This document shows positions 11,001-19,975 of a stretch of DNA of 64,000 nucleotides, in pieces. Below the pieces are notes generated by a model. The model saw only the letters and a list, made by a program, of their open reading frames with translations. It ran no database searches and was not told where the DNA came from. The stretch is from Cafeteria roenbergensis (Eukaryota > Sar > Bigyra > Bicosoecida > Cafeteriaceae): the NCBI GenBank assembly GCA_008330645.1, contig VLTN01000063.1:124001-188000 (forward strand). Direction: 5' to 3'. The translations under genes and the position numbers were made by a program. Position 1 is the stretch's first letter. Each line of letters begins with the position of its first letter.

Positions 11001-13014
11001 GAACCACTGCCTCCGGGTGTTGAGCGGCGGCCGCGACGGGACCGTCGTGTGTACGGCTCTGCCGCCTTCCTGGCCAGACCTCACGGCAGCGTGCGGGCAG
11101 GCATCCCTGCAGGGCCCCTGCGTGCCTGCAGCAAGGGTCCTGTGGTCGCTGCCGCTGGGGCGGCCCCGGGAGATGAAACCGCTCACCGCAGGGGCCACTG
11201 CAGCATTCGCTGCCGGCATCGGGCTGGGGCAGGCGGGCACGGGAGGGCTGGCCGCAGGGCGCAGCGAAGGCCCCCCCATTGGCGTGTGGGGCACCGGGCC
11301 GGGGTTGGGCGCGTCCGCGCGCCGGGGGCCGGCGTGCCGGGCAGGGCTACCGGTCGCGCTGCCAGCGCGGTTCACGGCCGCTGGCGGTGACCCCATATCG
11401 CGTCCGGGGATGCCGCCGTCGTTTGGCGGCGACCCGGAGCGCGGAACCGGCGGCTCTGCCACACATGGCTCTGCCACATATGGCTCTGCCGATGGTGGCT
11501 CTGCTATTGGAAGCTCTGCCTCGGCAATCCACCGCATCGCCGCGATCCAAGAGGCCGTGGTTGGTGGCTGGTCAGGGCACCTGGCGACGTCCGCGCAAGC
11601 CGGCTCTGCATGTTCACAGGGGCGTGCGGGCGAGAGAGTGCTGGTGGTGACGCGTCTGGGGGGCGAGGAGGGGTGCGCCGACGTCCTCTGGTGGCCCCAA
11701 CGTGGCGACGTCGCCGGCCCGACTGCCGCTGGCGCAGCTGCGCGCATGCAGGGGCAAGCAAGTGACGCTGTCGCGGTCCAAGATGCCCGCGTTGCTCCGG
11801 TGGTGGGCCAGACGCTGAGCTGGCGGAAGCTTTCGGCTGACCGGCGCATGATGCACGTGCGACCGGCGCTGATGGCGGCAAGGCTTGCGAGCGGAGCGTG
11901 GGCGGCGACGCTGGCCGTAGGGACACCGGAGGGGGACCTGTTGGCCTGGCGGGTGGGCGGTTTCGCGGGGGACCGGCTCTCGTGTCTGGTCCCTGCAGGT
12001 GAGCGACGCCCCGCCTCCCTGCACTGCTTGGAACTGCCGGCCGCGTCAGCTCGCTCCGGCCGCAGCAATGGCAGAGCCGCCGGAGGGGCGTGCGCTGCTG
12101 GAAGCGCGGTGGTGTTCAGCCGCAACGTGCCCGCGGTGGAGGTCACGGTATCGCTCACCGGGGTTGCGGTAGGCGGCTTGGCGCTGGCAAGGCAGGGTGG
12201 CGGCCGGCGGCGCCTGCGTGCGGCGGAGCCGAGAGCCGGTGCTGGTGGTGGCAGTGCTGGTGGTGGCAGTGCTGGTGGTGGCAGTGCTGGTGGCGGCGGA
12301 GGTGCTGGTGGTGGCAGTGCTGGTGTCGGCGGTGCTTCCGGTGGTGCTGGTGGTGGCGGAAGCGGCGGCAGTGCTGGTGGTGCTGGTGGCACGGCGGCGT
12401 TGGCTGTGATGGGTGGGGGCCAGAGCGGCGGGGTCAGCTCCCGTCGCCGCCGTCGCTCCAGGGGCGGATCCGTCAGGGGTCGCTCGGGCAGCGGGGGCAG
12501 TGAGAGCGACGCTTCGGCGGCCGCGGGGCCCAGTGCCGCGGATGGCGAGGAGGGCGCGGGCTTGGCGCCGCTGGGCGCGCCGCGCCACAGCGGGTATATG
12601 GTTCACGTGGCCCAGCCTCCCCGGCAGCGGGCGCTGTTGCCAAGCCGCCCGCCAAGCCCTCAATCCGAGCTCGGGCAGCTCGGCACGGGCCCACAGGGCG
12701 AGCGACGGGCCGCCCGGAGGCGACGCGGGCAGAGCGTCGATGCTGGCCGGGGAGCGGGCGGCGGGGGGCAGGGGTGGCGCGCGAGCCAGAGCCGGGTGCG
12801 TGGGTCAGTCCAGACGACTGCATTTGCAGCGCAGCAGGGTGCGCGGCCCGGCGGGCTGTCGAGCGTGACCAAGCCGGGGCCAGGGCAGGCCGCCGGAGGG
12901 CCCCCGGGTGTGGCTCTGGGCCGGCTGGCCATCGAATCGCGTTCGGGCGCTGCGCCGGGCCAGGCGTGCGGGGACGACTTGGCCAGGCTGTTCGAGGGCT
13001 CTGACTTGCCGTAG
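8089..13014 (+). CDS. Large coiled-coil / WD40-like repeat protein
   Basis: A single open frame of 1641 codons ends in TAG; a second in-frame ATG lies nine bases after the first. Residues 5-115 are a charged Ala/Glu/Arg/Gln helix, very likely a coiled coil. A Gly/Ser/Ala low-complexity stretch follows, then blocks resembling WD40 blades: RHRSEVTEVVFMAG with LRVLSGGRDGTVVCT (about residues 925-985) and LAVGTPEGDLLAWRVGG near 1275. Spacing between blades is far from the usual 40-60 residues because of long inserts. A run of GAGGGS-type units (about 12238-12390) is encoded by a GGTGGCAGTGCT microsatellite, and the C-terminus is Arg/Gly-rich. WD40 proteins usually scaffold complexes; the partner is unknown. 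The WD40 call rests on a few short motifs, so family is tentative although the reading frame is convincing. Confidence 0.55.
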   Translation: MSAMSLEGLRAQLRACSADQDRAKAAVAVARRAQAALAMCKSLIELEREEVATTDGEARAHAERRLQEVVERAQREQAVIDQAAELEAQLPAITARAERLSKVLRLRQQLAAMDSPSADPHPPPAPASSSEPAYGSAGHARRSPRPLDGAAADAHWVGKCSGGGGSSAARDTRSAAGAPTQGAGGAGVAGADEGDSGPGAGAGDAGAAAQGGGADAGSAGGTDVDSDDTDPASGSSDDDDNEGAHHQPINIASSNGHTRLPASAPPHWSSLAAAAAGTAAGLAAGRDAAAGARGKPDQQSPSDSASSSSSDAESGPVPPPLHLTHGPLAGDASVMGRPADGPLAARPRHASRGQSTQRASSAAGTAAAAADSSDSGSDGGADAASARGGPGGFAGIALSRAPSAGRFDELPATKVKAVRSLTWSSARRSLESLSLGGPTLPLRPLGGAFATSAAALHAVLEGSGQVSILAVSRDEHDGCSQAAVTLRLAAEPLEGHGAVDVIATDPDSGVMVVAVHRAGNPAVKSDPTASAAAATTWPGRSGKHRPRRDRHRHGGPIQHQLRTSDGQQQSQLVAIDVRAALRALTCPGPLEGIAHSDVSQGVSHLPWLRAGTDPAVIEAGFYETAGGAIWENRDTAGRAGRVAPSEAHQRRPGETAGGAGLRISAAGFRVGGSPALPPSSAWSLPAALLSLAGSASETVAEPTGPPPSKRARGQPRGRAGRADARRSGGGSSSTAASAAAAGSAGTAAAAMALSSDQRVTAAAVVTDVWWRDSPAHAGTAAGSLRGPVGAACSSGLGASTSIRSAPGGRSATCDDDVSGDDSDDVSDDEPCEGGGGGRAVGGRNGDDGGGEGGSGSSAAVAVRLWGQLVACRGGSAASSRAVVTAFATSSKAVRGSGHRLWALPIVAPSLTSPGMVSVGAKPLLLHDRHRSEVTEVVFMAGPHPPCGSTRQSSTRFGKGPGTKLLRRVCASNHCLRVLSGGRDGTVVCTALPPSWPDLTAACGQASLQGPCVPAARVLWSLPLGRPREMKPLTAGATAAFAAGIGLGQAGTGGLAAGRSEGPPIGVWGTGPGLGASARRGPACRAGLPVALPARFTAAGGDPISRPGMPPSFGGDPERGTGGSATHGSATYGSADGGSAIGSSASAIHRIAAIQEAVVGGWSGHLATSAQAGSACSQGRAGERVLVVTRLGGEEGCADVLWWPQRGDVAGPTAAGAAARMQGQASDAVAVQDARVAPVVGQTLSWRKLSADRRMMHVRPALMAARLASGAWAATLAVGTPEGDLLAWRVGGFAGDRLSCLVPAGERRPASLHCLELPAASARSGRSNGRAAGGACAAGSAVVFSRNVPAVEVTVSLTGVAVGGLALARQGGGRRRLRAAEPRAGAGGGSAGGGSAGGGSAGGGGGAGGGSAGVGGASGGAGGGGSGGSAGGAGGTAALAVMGGGQSGGVSSRRRRRSRGGSVRGRSGSGGSESDASAAAGPSAADGEEGAGLAPLGAPRHSGYMVHVAQPPRQRALLPSRPPSPQSELGQLGTGPQGERRAARRRRGQSVDAGRGAGGGGQGWRASQSRVRGSVQTTAFAAQQGARPGGLSSVTKPGPGQAAGGPPGVALGRLAIESRSGAAPGQACGDDLARLFEGSDLP
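12238..12390 (+). repeat. Coding microsatellite, GGTGGCAGTGCT-type units
   Basis: Imperfect 12-bp units encode Gly-Gly-Ser-Ala-Gly stretches inside the WD40-like gene. They look like slippage products and are in frame. Confidence 0.8.
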
Positions 13015-13234
13015 CGCTGCGGTGCCGAGGCCTGGGCGACGCGGGCAGGCGCCACTGCACCCCGTGCAGACAGGGCCGGCCGCATGGCCGCTCCGCCAAG
13101 AGTTCCGGCCGGCCTGCATGTTTGACCAGCGCTAAATATCCGTCGGCCCGCCGATCAAGCCACAGGGCGTGCGTCACACGGCCGTCGACACACACGCCGC
13201 AGCGCGGACTAGGTCCAGGTCGGCCGCGTGCGGC

Positions 13235-16200
13235 ATGCCCAGCAAGAAGCAAGCGCCAAACGGCTCGCCTGACAAGCGGCAGCAGCGCCAGAACCAGCTG
13301 CAGGTGAGTCGCCGGCGGCGTCGGCGTGCGTGCAATCGGCGGAAACCGAAGCTGCGAATAGCGCGTGCTCCTGCAGCCCCGCCGAGCGCCAGGCTGCGGG
13401 CCTCCCGGGTCCCCTCCGCCCCAGGCTCCTCACTGCGCGTCCCCTTTCGCCCCGAGCTTTGCTGTGCCTTTGGCGCGTCGCAGGATGCGGGGCGGCGCGC
13501 GGCGCGCTTCGGCCAGGTTGCAATCCTTGAGCCCCCTGCGCTCGGCGTGACCAGCCCCCCAACGAGAGACCTCCGGCTTGTGAACAAGGCCGCAGCCGCC
13601 GCGGAGGCGGAAGATATTGTGCGCTGCGCTGTGCTTGCCAAGGCGGCGTACGTGAGCAGCGTCAACGAGGCGCGCAGCATGGTCATGGAGAGCCTCGAGC
13701 ACGCCGGCCTCTCGCCTTTTGACGACGCGAGCCCCATCGGCAGCGCCTCCCTCACTGGCGCAAACTGCATCGGCAAGATGATGCTCGCTCTGGGCTACAG
13801 CGTGCCCCCAGTGCAGGCCGCGCTCGAGGGCGCCGGGGCCAAAGCGGTGCCCACGCTCTACGTCGCGTTCCGCGGCACGGCCGACGTGGCGGACGCGGTG
13901 GCTGACGCCCAGTGCATCCCCACGGCGGCAGGCCCCCCTGGCCTCCCCGGAAAGGTCCACGCCGGCTTCTGGGGCCGCGGCAGAGCCGATTTCTGGGCGG
14001 CGCTGGGACCCACCTCCCTCCGGCTGCTCATGCGATCCGGCGACTACCGCATCGTGCTCTGCGGGCACAGCCTGGGTGGGGGCAGCGCCGTGCTCGCGTT
14101 CCTGGAGCTGCTTCTGGGGCCGGATGCGCTGGTGGAGGACGCGTCGCAGCAGGCGGCAGCGATTGCCGACGCTGCGGCCGGCGCCGGCGCCGGCGCCGGC
14201 ACGCGTGCGGCGGGATCCAGCTCTGCCGGACCGGCGACGTCCCCCTCTGAAGACCCCGCGGCTCCCGGCAGAGCCAGCGACTGGAGCGCCGCCGCCATGC
14301 TGCGCCGAGGGTTGCTCCGATGCGTCACCTTCGGCTGCCCTCAGGCAGTGGACGCCACAGCGGCAGCCTTCGTCAAGTCGGTGATCGACGGCGCGGCGGA
14401 CGCGACCGCATCGGATGCGGCCGCCCCAACGTCAGCCGCTGCTTCTCCCGGCTCTGCCGGCTCTGCCGGCTCCGCTGCCGCGGCGCTGGTTCGTCGATCG
14501 CTGCTCAACGTGGTGCGGCCCGACGACGTCGTCTGCCGCTCCGGCGCGGTGGTGGCTGCGCTGGCCGGCGCTGTGTTCCGTGACTTGCATCGCGGGCGGT
14601 CGGTTGACGAAGTGCGTGAGGGTGAGAACGACGGCTCTGCCGGCGAGCCGAGCGGGACCCTCGGTCGTGCGAGCTCTGCTGAGTCGGCTGAGGGCTCTGC
14701 CTCCGGTGGAAAGCGGGCCGGCGGCGGCAGCGGCGGCGGCAGTGGTGACGGTGACGGTGACGGCGATGGGAGCGGCGCTGACGGCGCTGACGGCGCTGAC
14801 GGCGCTGACGGCGACGGCGATTCGGTGACGTCCATTGTCGAGTCAATCGTCGGCCAGTCAAGCCCAGATCTGGAGTCGGAGTCAGACCCCGACGAGCAGG
14901 TGGCCGTCCTGCTGGGCCTGCTCCGAGAGCTGGGCGACGAGCTGCCGCCCGGCATCATGACGGCCCTAGAGGGCGTGGCGGGAAACGCCGCGTCGCTCAG
15001 CGGGCTGGGCAAGGGTTCCGTTGGGCGGTTCGTGGGCGACGCGGTGCACTCCATGGGCAGCCACCTGGCCCAGCACGCCGTCGGGGCGCAGGCCATGACC
15101 GCGCTCCGACGCCTTGCTGACACGCCGCTCGTGCCGCTTGGGGCGTACGACTTCGTCTCTGACTGGGCGCTCGGCGGGAGCTCTGCTGCCGGCCCTGCTG
15201 GCGGCAGAGACGCTTCACGCAGTGGCGGCGGTGGCGGTGGCGGCGGCGGTGGCGGTAGCGGCGGCGGCGGCGGCGGTAGTGTCGACGGAGACGACGGGGA
15301 CGCCGCCGACGCGTGGCTTGGCGAACCGGGAATGTTCCGGGAATCTTCCGGAGGCCGCCTCCGCCCCGTGGCGTGCAAGCACGTGGGTCGCCTGGTGTCG
15401 TGGTGTCCGACGCTGGCGGGCTGCCGGACGCTTGTGGACTTCGCGGCCCTGCTGCGGGGGGGCGAGCGAGGGGTGGAGGCCGTGGCGGCGGGGCACTCCA
15501 TGGACGAGTACTGCTCGCTGGTTTCGGAAGGATTGGGCTCTGCCGTGGACGGGAAGCCGGCGGCAGGTCCTGTTCGGCTCGATTGGCTGACGAACCCGGG
15601 GGTCGCTGGGCCGGTCAGCGGCGGGTCAGACCCGGAGTCGCTGCTGGTAGCGACAGCGGGCCCCCCGCGCGTGCTGGCTCTCATGGAGGGGGGCCCCGCC
15701 CTTCTCTTCGCGCGTGACATGTGGATGGCTCTGCCGTGCCCTGCAGAGCCCGACGACGGGGCAGCAACGGCCAGCCACAGCCTGCTGACCCCCGCGGCGT
15801 CGCTCGACGTCGGCCGGTACAGGGTCAAGCCCGGACCGGCGAGTGACTCCGACGGCGGCGGCGACGAGGGCGGCGCCAGCGGCGGCACCGCCTCTGCAAC
15901 GGCCACATCCTCCGCTGCCGCTGCTGCTGCCGCGGCCGCTGCGGCTGTGACGGGCGGTGAGGACAGCGACGGCGGCGACGGCGGCAGCGACGGCGGCGGC
16001 GACGGCGGCGACGGCGACAGCCATAGCGACAGCGGTTCGGCTGACGGCGACGAGCGGCGCCAGGGCAGCGGAGGGGACGCAACGCAAAATCACGACGGCG
16101 GCGAAGATGCGGAGTTTGATGCGGAGTCGCCACTCCGCTCCGCGCAGGCCGGCCTCATGGCCACGTGGCTCCGCCACGGTGCCGGCCCGGCGGGCTCTGC

Positions 16201-19200
16201 CGACCAATCCGCCGGCCCCAGGCGCAGCGGCTCTGCCAGCCCGGCCGGAACGGCGACAGCTGGCTCCAGCGGCGAGAGCGATGACGAGGCCGCTGGCACC
16301 GCAGACGGCGCCGAAGTGGCCACGGGCGAGGCCGGGGTGCCGTTCGACCCGCCGGCTCTGCCGGGTCCCCCTCTCGCACTGGGCCGCCGCTGCGTGCTCT
16401 GGCAAGGCCGGCCGCTCGCCCCCACGGCCCCCTCGCGGGTAGAGCCGGCGGCCCCATCGGCTGATTGTTCCGCCGGTGGCCCCCTCATGCCGTCCTCATC
16501 GGCGCCGTCGACGTCGTCGTCGACGTCGTCGCTGGCCGATCCTGCGGCGTCACTTCGTCGGCAGTGGCTGCTGTTCGCATCCAGACTGGCAGAGCCAGCC
16601 GCCGCCTTCTGGGTGCAGAGCACCAGCCCCCTCCGTATCGCGTGCGAAGTGGCGGTGCCCCTCCCTGCCACGTCATCCGAGGCCCTGGCCGGCAGAGCCT
16701 GGAGGCTACCGCACGTGGCTGCAGCGGTGTCTGCCGAAGGCTCCTCCGCCAGCGACTCCCCGACAGTCGGCGGGCAGAGCGGCGGCGAAGACCACCATCC
16801 TGGATCCGCGGGAACCACGCCTCTCCGTCCTATCCGCGGTTTCGCGGTTGCGCTCGTGCCAAGCTTCGGCGACAATGCGAGCAGAGCCAGCCACAGGCGG
16901 AGGCTGATGGCGGTGGCGGCGGGGGCGTCGACGGCCGCACCCCCCGGCTCTGTCCCGCTGATGCGCAGCTGGCGTGGCGAAACCGCTCGGCGGGCCGACC
17001 GCCAAGGCGCCGACGGCGGCGGCGGCGGCGAAGCCCTCGACGCAGCCGGCTCTGCCAGCTCTGCCGGCCTGTTCCGCCCGTGGCCGCAGCCGGTGTCGCG
17101 CCGTCTGGCAGGATCATCCGTGGTAGAGCTGTCCCGCCTGGCCCTGCGCAAGTGGGTGGGCGCCGGCGACGAGGGGGCGCCCGGGGCAAGGGGGGCATCG
17201 GCGGATCCGGCCTCGGCGGAGGCGCTGGTCTGCCTGGACGAGCTGGCGTCTCAGGTGACCGTGGGCGCCGTGCTTCGCTGTCCGGCGCCCCTGGCAGGGT
17301 TGATGGCAGGATCGCGGGACGGCGCCGGCGGCGCGGACTCCGGCGGCCAGGGGCGCGGCGTGTTGCTTGCCAGAGGCATCGTCGCGGCGGTGCTGCGCAG
17401 AAGGGGAGCCATCGCGACGGACGAGGCAGGGGCTGGCCTGGCAGAGCCGCTGTGGAACCGGTGGGCGGCGCTCTGTCTGCTGGCCGCGCGCGGATACGGG
17501 GCAGCGCTCAAGGCAGGACCCGCCGCTGGCGGAGGTGGCGGAGGTGGCGACGGTAGCGGCAGCGGCAGCGGCAGCGGCAGCGGCAGCGGCAGCGGTAGCG
17601 GCAGCGGCAGCGGCGGTGGCGATGGAGGTGATGGACGCGTGATGCCCTGGGCTGACGGGGCGGCGGCGCGGGTGGCTGCGCTGATTCCGATGCAGGCTAG
17701 GTCCCCGCTGCTGCCCAGCTGGGGCCGCGGGTCGGGCAGGGCCGCGCTGTGCAGAGTCAGACTCTTCCCTGGCGGGCTGAGCGACGCGCTGCGTCTCTCA
17801 TCGCCGGACGAAGAGCCGACCGTGTGCAAGGGCGGCGACCACAAAGTCGACACACTTCGCACTTCGGGTCGCACAACTCCGGTCAGCTCTGCCGACGTTG
17901 CGAGCGTGCTAGCGTGCGCTCTGGCCCCGTGCGCGGTGGTGGGGCCGGTTTCGCACGCGGCGCTGGTGGAGGTGGCGGCGCGGCGGCGGGTGGTGGTCAC
18001 GGCGGTTTCGCAAGTGCTGCTGCCGGTGGCCGTTGCCGTTGGGACTGGCTACGCGGCGTCCGTCCTCGCGGGAGTCGGCGACCGGTGGGCGATCGCTGCT
18101 GGCTTGCTCTCAGCCGCCGCCACGTTCCTCCCAATATCGTCCGTGGCGGCGCGGTGGCTGCGGCTGCTGCTGCGGGCTGGGTCGCCGGCGCGGCCGTCCC
18201 CCGCCAGCCCCATTGACGAGTGGCACGCGCTCTCGGCAAAGGACCTCGAAGCCAGAGCAACGACCATGGCAGAGCTGTGGTTTGGCGGCAGCGGGCGGCG
18301 AGCGGCCACAGCGCTGGTGAGCGTGGGGGCCGCGGCCGCGGCTTGCGGCGACGACTCCGGAGGGTGGCTTCGGCGCGATGACGAGTGGTGGTCGTCGTCC
18401 ACGCAGGCCGCGCACCCAGGGACAGCGTGGAGCCCGGGCGACGCGACCGGTGACGGGGCCGCCGCTGCGGGCGAGCGCGGGGGTTCGGGCGGCGGCCGGT
18501 CGGAGGGCGGCGGGGCCGGTGGCTCTGCCGGGGCCGGTGGCTCTGCCGGGGCCGGTGGCTCTGCCGGGAGTGGGTCCGTTGCAAGCAGTGCGGGCGCGCG
18601 GCCCCAGGACGAGCACTCGCTCCACAGCACGGTGAGCACCATGCGTGCGGTGCGGCGAGCATGCCTCGACGAGGGGTGGGAGGACACGCCCGACGAAGGC
18701 GCGTGTAGCAGCAGCGGCGGGGGCAGCGGCAGTGGCGGCGGCAGTTGTGACAGCAGCAGCAGCGGCAGTGGCGGCAGCAGCAGTGGCGGCGGCGGGATTC
18801 GTCTGGAGGGCGCGGAGGCTCACCGCAGAGGCGAGGCCTCCCGGCGGCGTCTGCTCCCCGTTGATCACTGCCTTGCCCACGTGGAGGCGGGTCTGGGCGC
18901 CGCCGTGCCGTGGCGGCTTCGGCCCCTGGCAGAGACCGCCCCGGCGTCCCCGCCCCCGCCCCCGCTGCTTCCCAGCGACGCTGCGGGCAGGCTCCACCAG
19001 ATCGCCACTGCTCCCGCGGCGTGCTCTATGCTGGGCATGCTGCAGCGGCGTGCCAGCCGGGCCGCCCGGGCGCCCGTGAGAGCCGGTGCCGACGCCGCCG
19101 AGGCCGCGGCCGAACGGGCGCTGTGCGTGTCGCCGCCCCAGCGGCCGGCCCCCGCGGCCCTGGCGCCTCCCAAGACGGGGGCGGAGGACTCTCGGGTGTG

Positions 19201-19318
19201 GGGCAATGGGGTCATGGTGGTGCGTGACGCTGACGTGCCGGTGGTGGTGGAGGCGGCGCGGGCGGTGCGAGCCGTGAGCCGCTTGAGGCGGCTGCTGGCA
19301 GACTGCGGCAGCGAGTGA
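13235..19318 (+). CDS. Class 3 (diacylglycerol-lipase-like) lipase with long low-complexity tail
   Basis: Two exons, 13235..13303 and 13484..19318, give 1967 residues. The intron has a perfect CAG/GTGAGT donor and a pyrimidine-rich CGCAG acceptor; it is 180 nt, so the frame reads through it, but its translation is an Arg-rich oddity. The start at 13235 gives MPSKKQAPNGSPDKR. The lipase-3 fold follows: LYVAFRGT, KVHAGFWGR, then the nucleophile elbow CGHSLGGGSAV with Ser219. NVVRPDDVVCR resembles the catalytic-Asp segment. Family members hydrolyse acylglycerols or phospholipids at membranes. A hydrophobic patch encoded at about 17995-18180 could be a membrane segment. Most of the rest is Gly/Ser/Asp low complexity, including a long Gly-Ser run. 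The stop codon lies in the first unit of a 41-bp minisatellite. Neighbouring genes suggest no pathway. Confidence 0.82.
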   Translation: MPSKKQAPNGSPDKRQQRQNQLQVSRRRRRRACNRRKPKLRIARAPAAPPSARLRASRVPSAPGSSLRVPFRPELCCAFGASQDAGRRAARFGQVAILEPPALGVTSPPTRDLRLVNKAAAAAEAEDIVRCAVLAKAAYVSSVNEARSMVMESLEHAGLSPFDDASPIGSASLTGANCIGKMMLALGYSVPPVQAALEGAGAKAVPTLYVAFRGTADVADAVADAQCIPTAAGPPGLPGKVHAGFWGRGRADFWAALGPTSLRLLMRSGDYRIVLCGHSLGGGSAVLAFLELLLGPDALVEDASQQAAAIADAAAGAGAGAGTRAAGSSSAGPATSPSEDPAAPGRASDWSAAAMLRRGLLRCVTFGCPQAVDATAAAFVKSVIDGAADATASDAAAPTSAAASPGSAGSAGSAAAALVRRSLLNVVRPDDVVCRSGAVVAALAGAVFRDLHRGRSVDEVREGENDGSAGEPSGTLGRASSAESAEGSASGGKRAGGGSGGGSGDGDGDGDGSGADGADGADGADGDGDSVTSIVESIVGQSSPDLESESDPDEQVAVLLGLLRELGDELPPGIMTALEGVAGNAASLSGLGKGSVGRFVGDAVHSMGSHLAQHAVGAQAMTALRRLADTPLVPLGAYDFVSDWALGGSSAAGPAGGRDASRSGGGGGGGGGGGSGGGGGGSVDGDDGDAADAWLGEPGMFRESSGGRLRPVACKHVGRLVSWCPTLAGCRTLVDFAALLRGGERGVEAVAAGHSMDEYCSLVSEGLGSAVDGKPAAGPVRLDWLTNPGVAGPVSGGSDPESLLVATAGPPRVLALMEGGPALLFARDMWMALPCPAEPDDGAATASHSLLTPAASLDVGRYRVKPGPASDSDGGGDEGGASGGTASATATSSAAAAAAAAAAAVTGGEDSDGGDGGSDGGGDGGDGDSHSDSGSADGDERRQGSGGDATQNHDGGEDAEFDAESPLRSAQAGLMATWLRHGAGPAGSADQSAGPRRSGSASPAGTATAGSSGESDDEAAGTADGAEVATGEAGVPFDPPALPGPPLALGRRCVLWQGRPLAPTAPSRVEPAAPSADCSAGGPLMPSSSAPSTSSSTSSLADPAASLRRQWLLFASRLAEPAAAFWVQSTSPLRIACEVAVPLPATSSEALAGRAWRLPHVAAAVSAEGSSASDSPTVGGQSGGEDHHPGSAGTTPLRPIRGFAVALVPSFGDNASRASHRRRLMAVAAGASTAAPPGSVPLMRSWRGETARRADRQGADGGGGGEALDAAGSASSAGLFRPWPQPVSRRLAGSSVVELSRLALRKWVGAGDEGAPGARGASADPASAEALVCLDELASQVTVGAVLRCPAPLAGLMAGSRDGAGGADSGGQGRGVLLARGIVAAVLRRRGAIATDEAGAGLAEPLWNRWAALCLLAARGYGAALKAGPAAGGGGGGGDGSGSGSGSGSGSGSGSGSGSGGGDGGDGRVMPWADGAAARVAALIPMQARSPLLPSWGRGSGRAALCRVRLFPGGLSDALRLSSPDEEPTVCKGGDHKVDTLRTSGRTTPVSSADVASVLACALAPCAVVGPVSHAALVEVAARRRVVVTAVSQVLLPVAVAVGTGYAASVLAGVGDRWAIAAGLLSAAATFLPISSVAARWLRLLLRAGSPARPSPASPIDEWHALSAKDLEARATTMAELWFGGSGRRAATALVSVGAAAAACGDDSGGWLRRDDEWWSSSTQAAHPGTAWSPGDATGDGAAAAGERGGSGGGRSEGGGAGGSAGAGGSAGAGGSAGSGSVASSAGARPQDEHSLHSTVSTMRAVRRACLDEGWEDTPDEGACSSSGGGSGSGGGSCDSSSSGSGGSSSGGGGIRLEGAEAHRRGEASRRRLLPVDHCLAHVEAGLGAAVPWRLRPLAETAPASPPPPPLLPSDAAGRLHQIATAPAACSMLGMLQRRASRAARAPVRAGADAAEAAAERALCVSPPQRPAPAALAPPKTGAEDSRVWGNGVMVVRDADVPVVVEAARAVRAVSRLRRLLADCGSE
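17551..17613 (+). repeat. Coding GGCAGC microsatellite
   Basis: A nearly perfect run of GGCAGC/GGTAGC hexamers encodes an uninterrupted Gly-Ser run in the lipase tail. Length polymorphism is likely. Confidence 0.85.
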
Positions 19319-19860
19319 GCCGCTTGAGGCGGCTGCTGGCAGACTGCGGCAGCGAGTGAGCCGCTTGAGGCGGCTGCTGGCAGGCTGCGGCAGCGAGTGA
19401 GCCGCTTGAGGCGGCTGCTGGCAGACTGCGGCAGCGAGTGAGCCGCTTGCGGCGGCTGCTGGCAGGCTGCGGCAGCGAGTGAGCCGCTTGAGGCGGCTGC
19501 TGGCAGACTGCGGCAGCGAGTGAGCCGCTTGCGGCGGCTGCTGGCAGGCTGCGGCAGCGAGTGAGCCGCTTGCGGCGGCTGCTGGCAGACTGCGGCAGCG
19601 AGTGAGCCGCTTGAGGCGGCTGCTGGCAGGCTGCGGCAGCGAGTGAGCCGCTTGAGGCGGCTGCTGGCAGACTGCGGCAGCGAGTGAGCCGCTTGAGGCG
19701 GCTGCTGGCAGGCTGCGGCAGCGAGTGAGCCGCTTGAGGCGGCTGCTGGCAGACTGCGGCAGCGAGTGAGCCGCTTGAGGCGGCTGCTGGCAGACTGCGG
19801 CAGCGAGTGAGCCGCTTGAGGCGGCTGCCGGCAGACTGCGGCAGCGAGTGAGCCGCTTGC
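19279..19860. repeat. 41-bp minisatellite, 14 units plus a partial
   Basis: Units start every 41 bp from 19279 to 19853, beginning CCGCTTGAGGCGGCTGCTGG. They differ only at a few sites, such as TTGAGG/TTGCGG and AGACTG/AGGCTG. Each unit contains a short hairpin (GCCGC-TTGAG-GCGGC). The first unit encodes the last lipase residues and its stop codon; the rest lie between two convergent genes. Because 41 is not a multiple of three, extra copies do not extend the lipase. Confidence 0.95.
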
Positions 19861-19975
19861 GATCGACCATGCCGGCGTGCTTTGCGAATACGCCCGTGAA
19901 GTCCACAGCGCCCCGCTGCGCGCCCGTCCACACGACTGACACGCATCCTTCTGCTAACGCCGGCCCCGCTCTGCG

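Noticed and set aside
10413-12392. 659-codon minus-strand frame, Pro/Ala-rich
   Set aside because: Antisense of the WD40-like gene. The GC-rich code leaves the opposite strand open; it reads as translated microsatellite (PPAPPA) without domains.
14341-15906. 521-codon minus-strand frame
   Set aside because: Antisense of the lipase tail; Ser/Pro low complexity mirroring the Gly/Ser/Asp sense repeats.
18110-19942. 610-codon minus-strand frame with a repeated SLPQSASSRLKRL-type unit
   Set aside because: The protein repeat is just the 41-bp minisatellite read in all frames, followed by antisense of the lipase.
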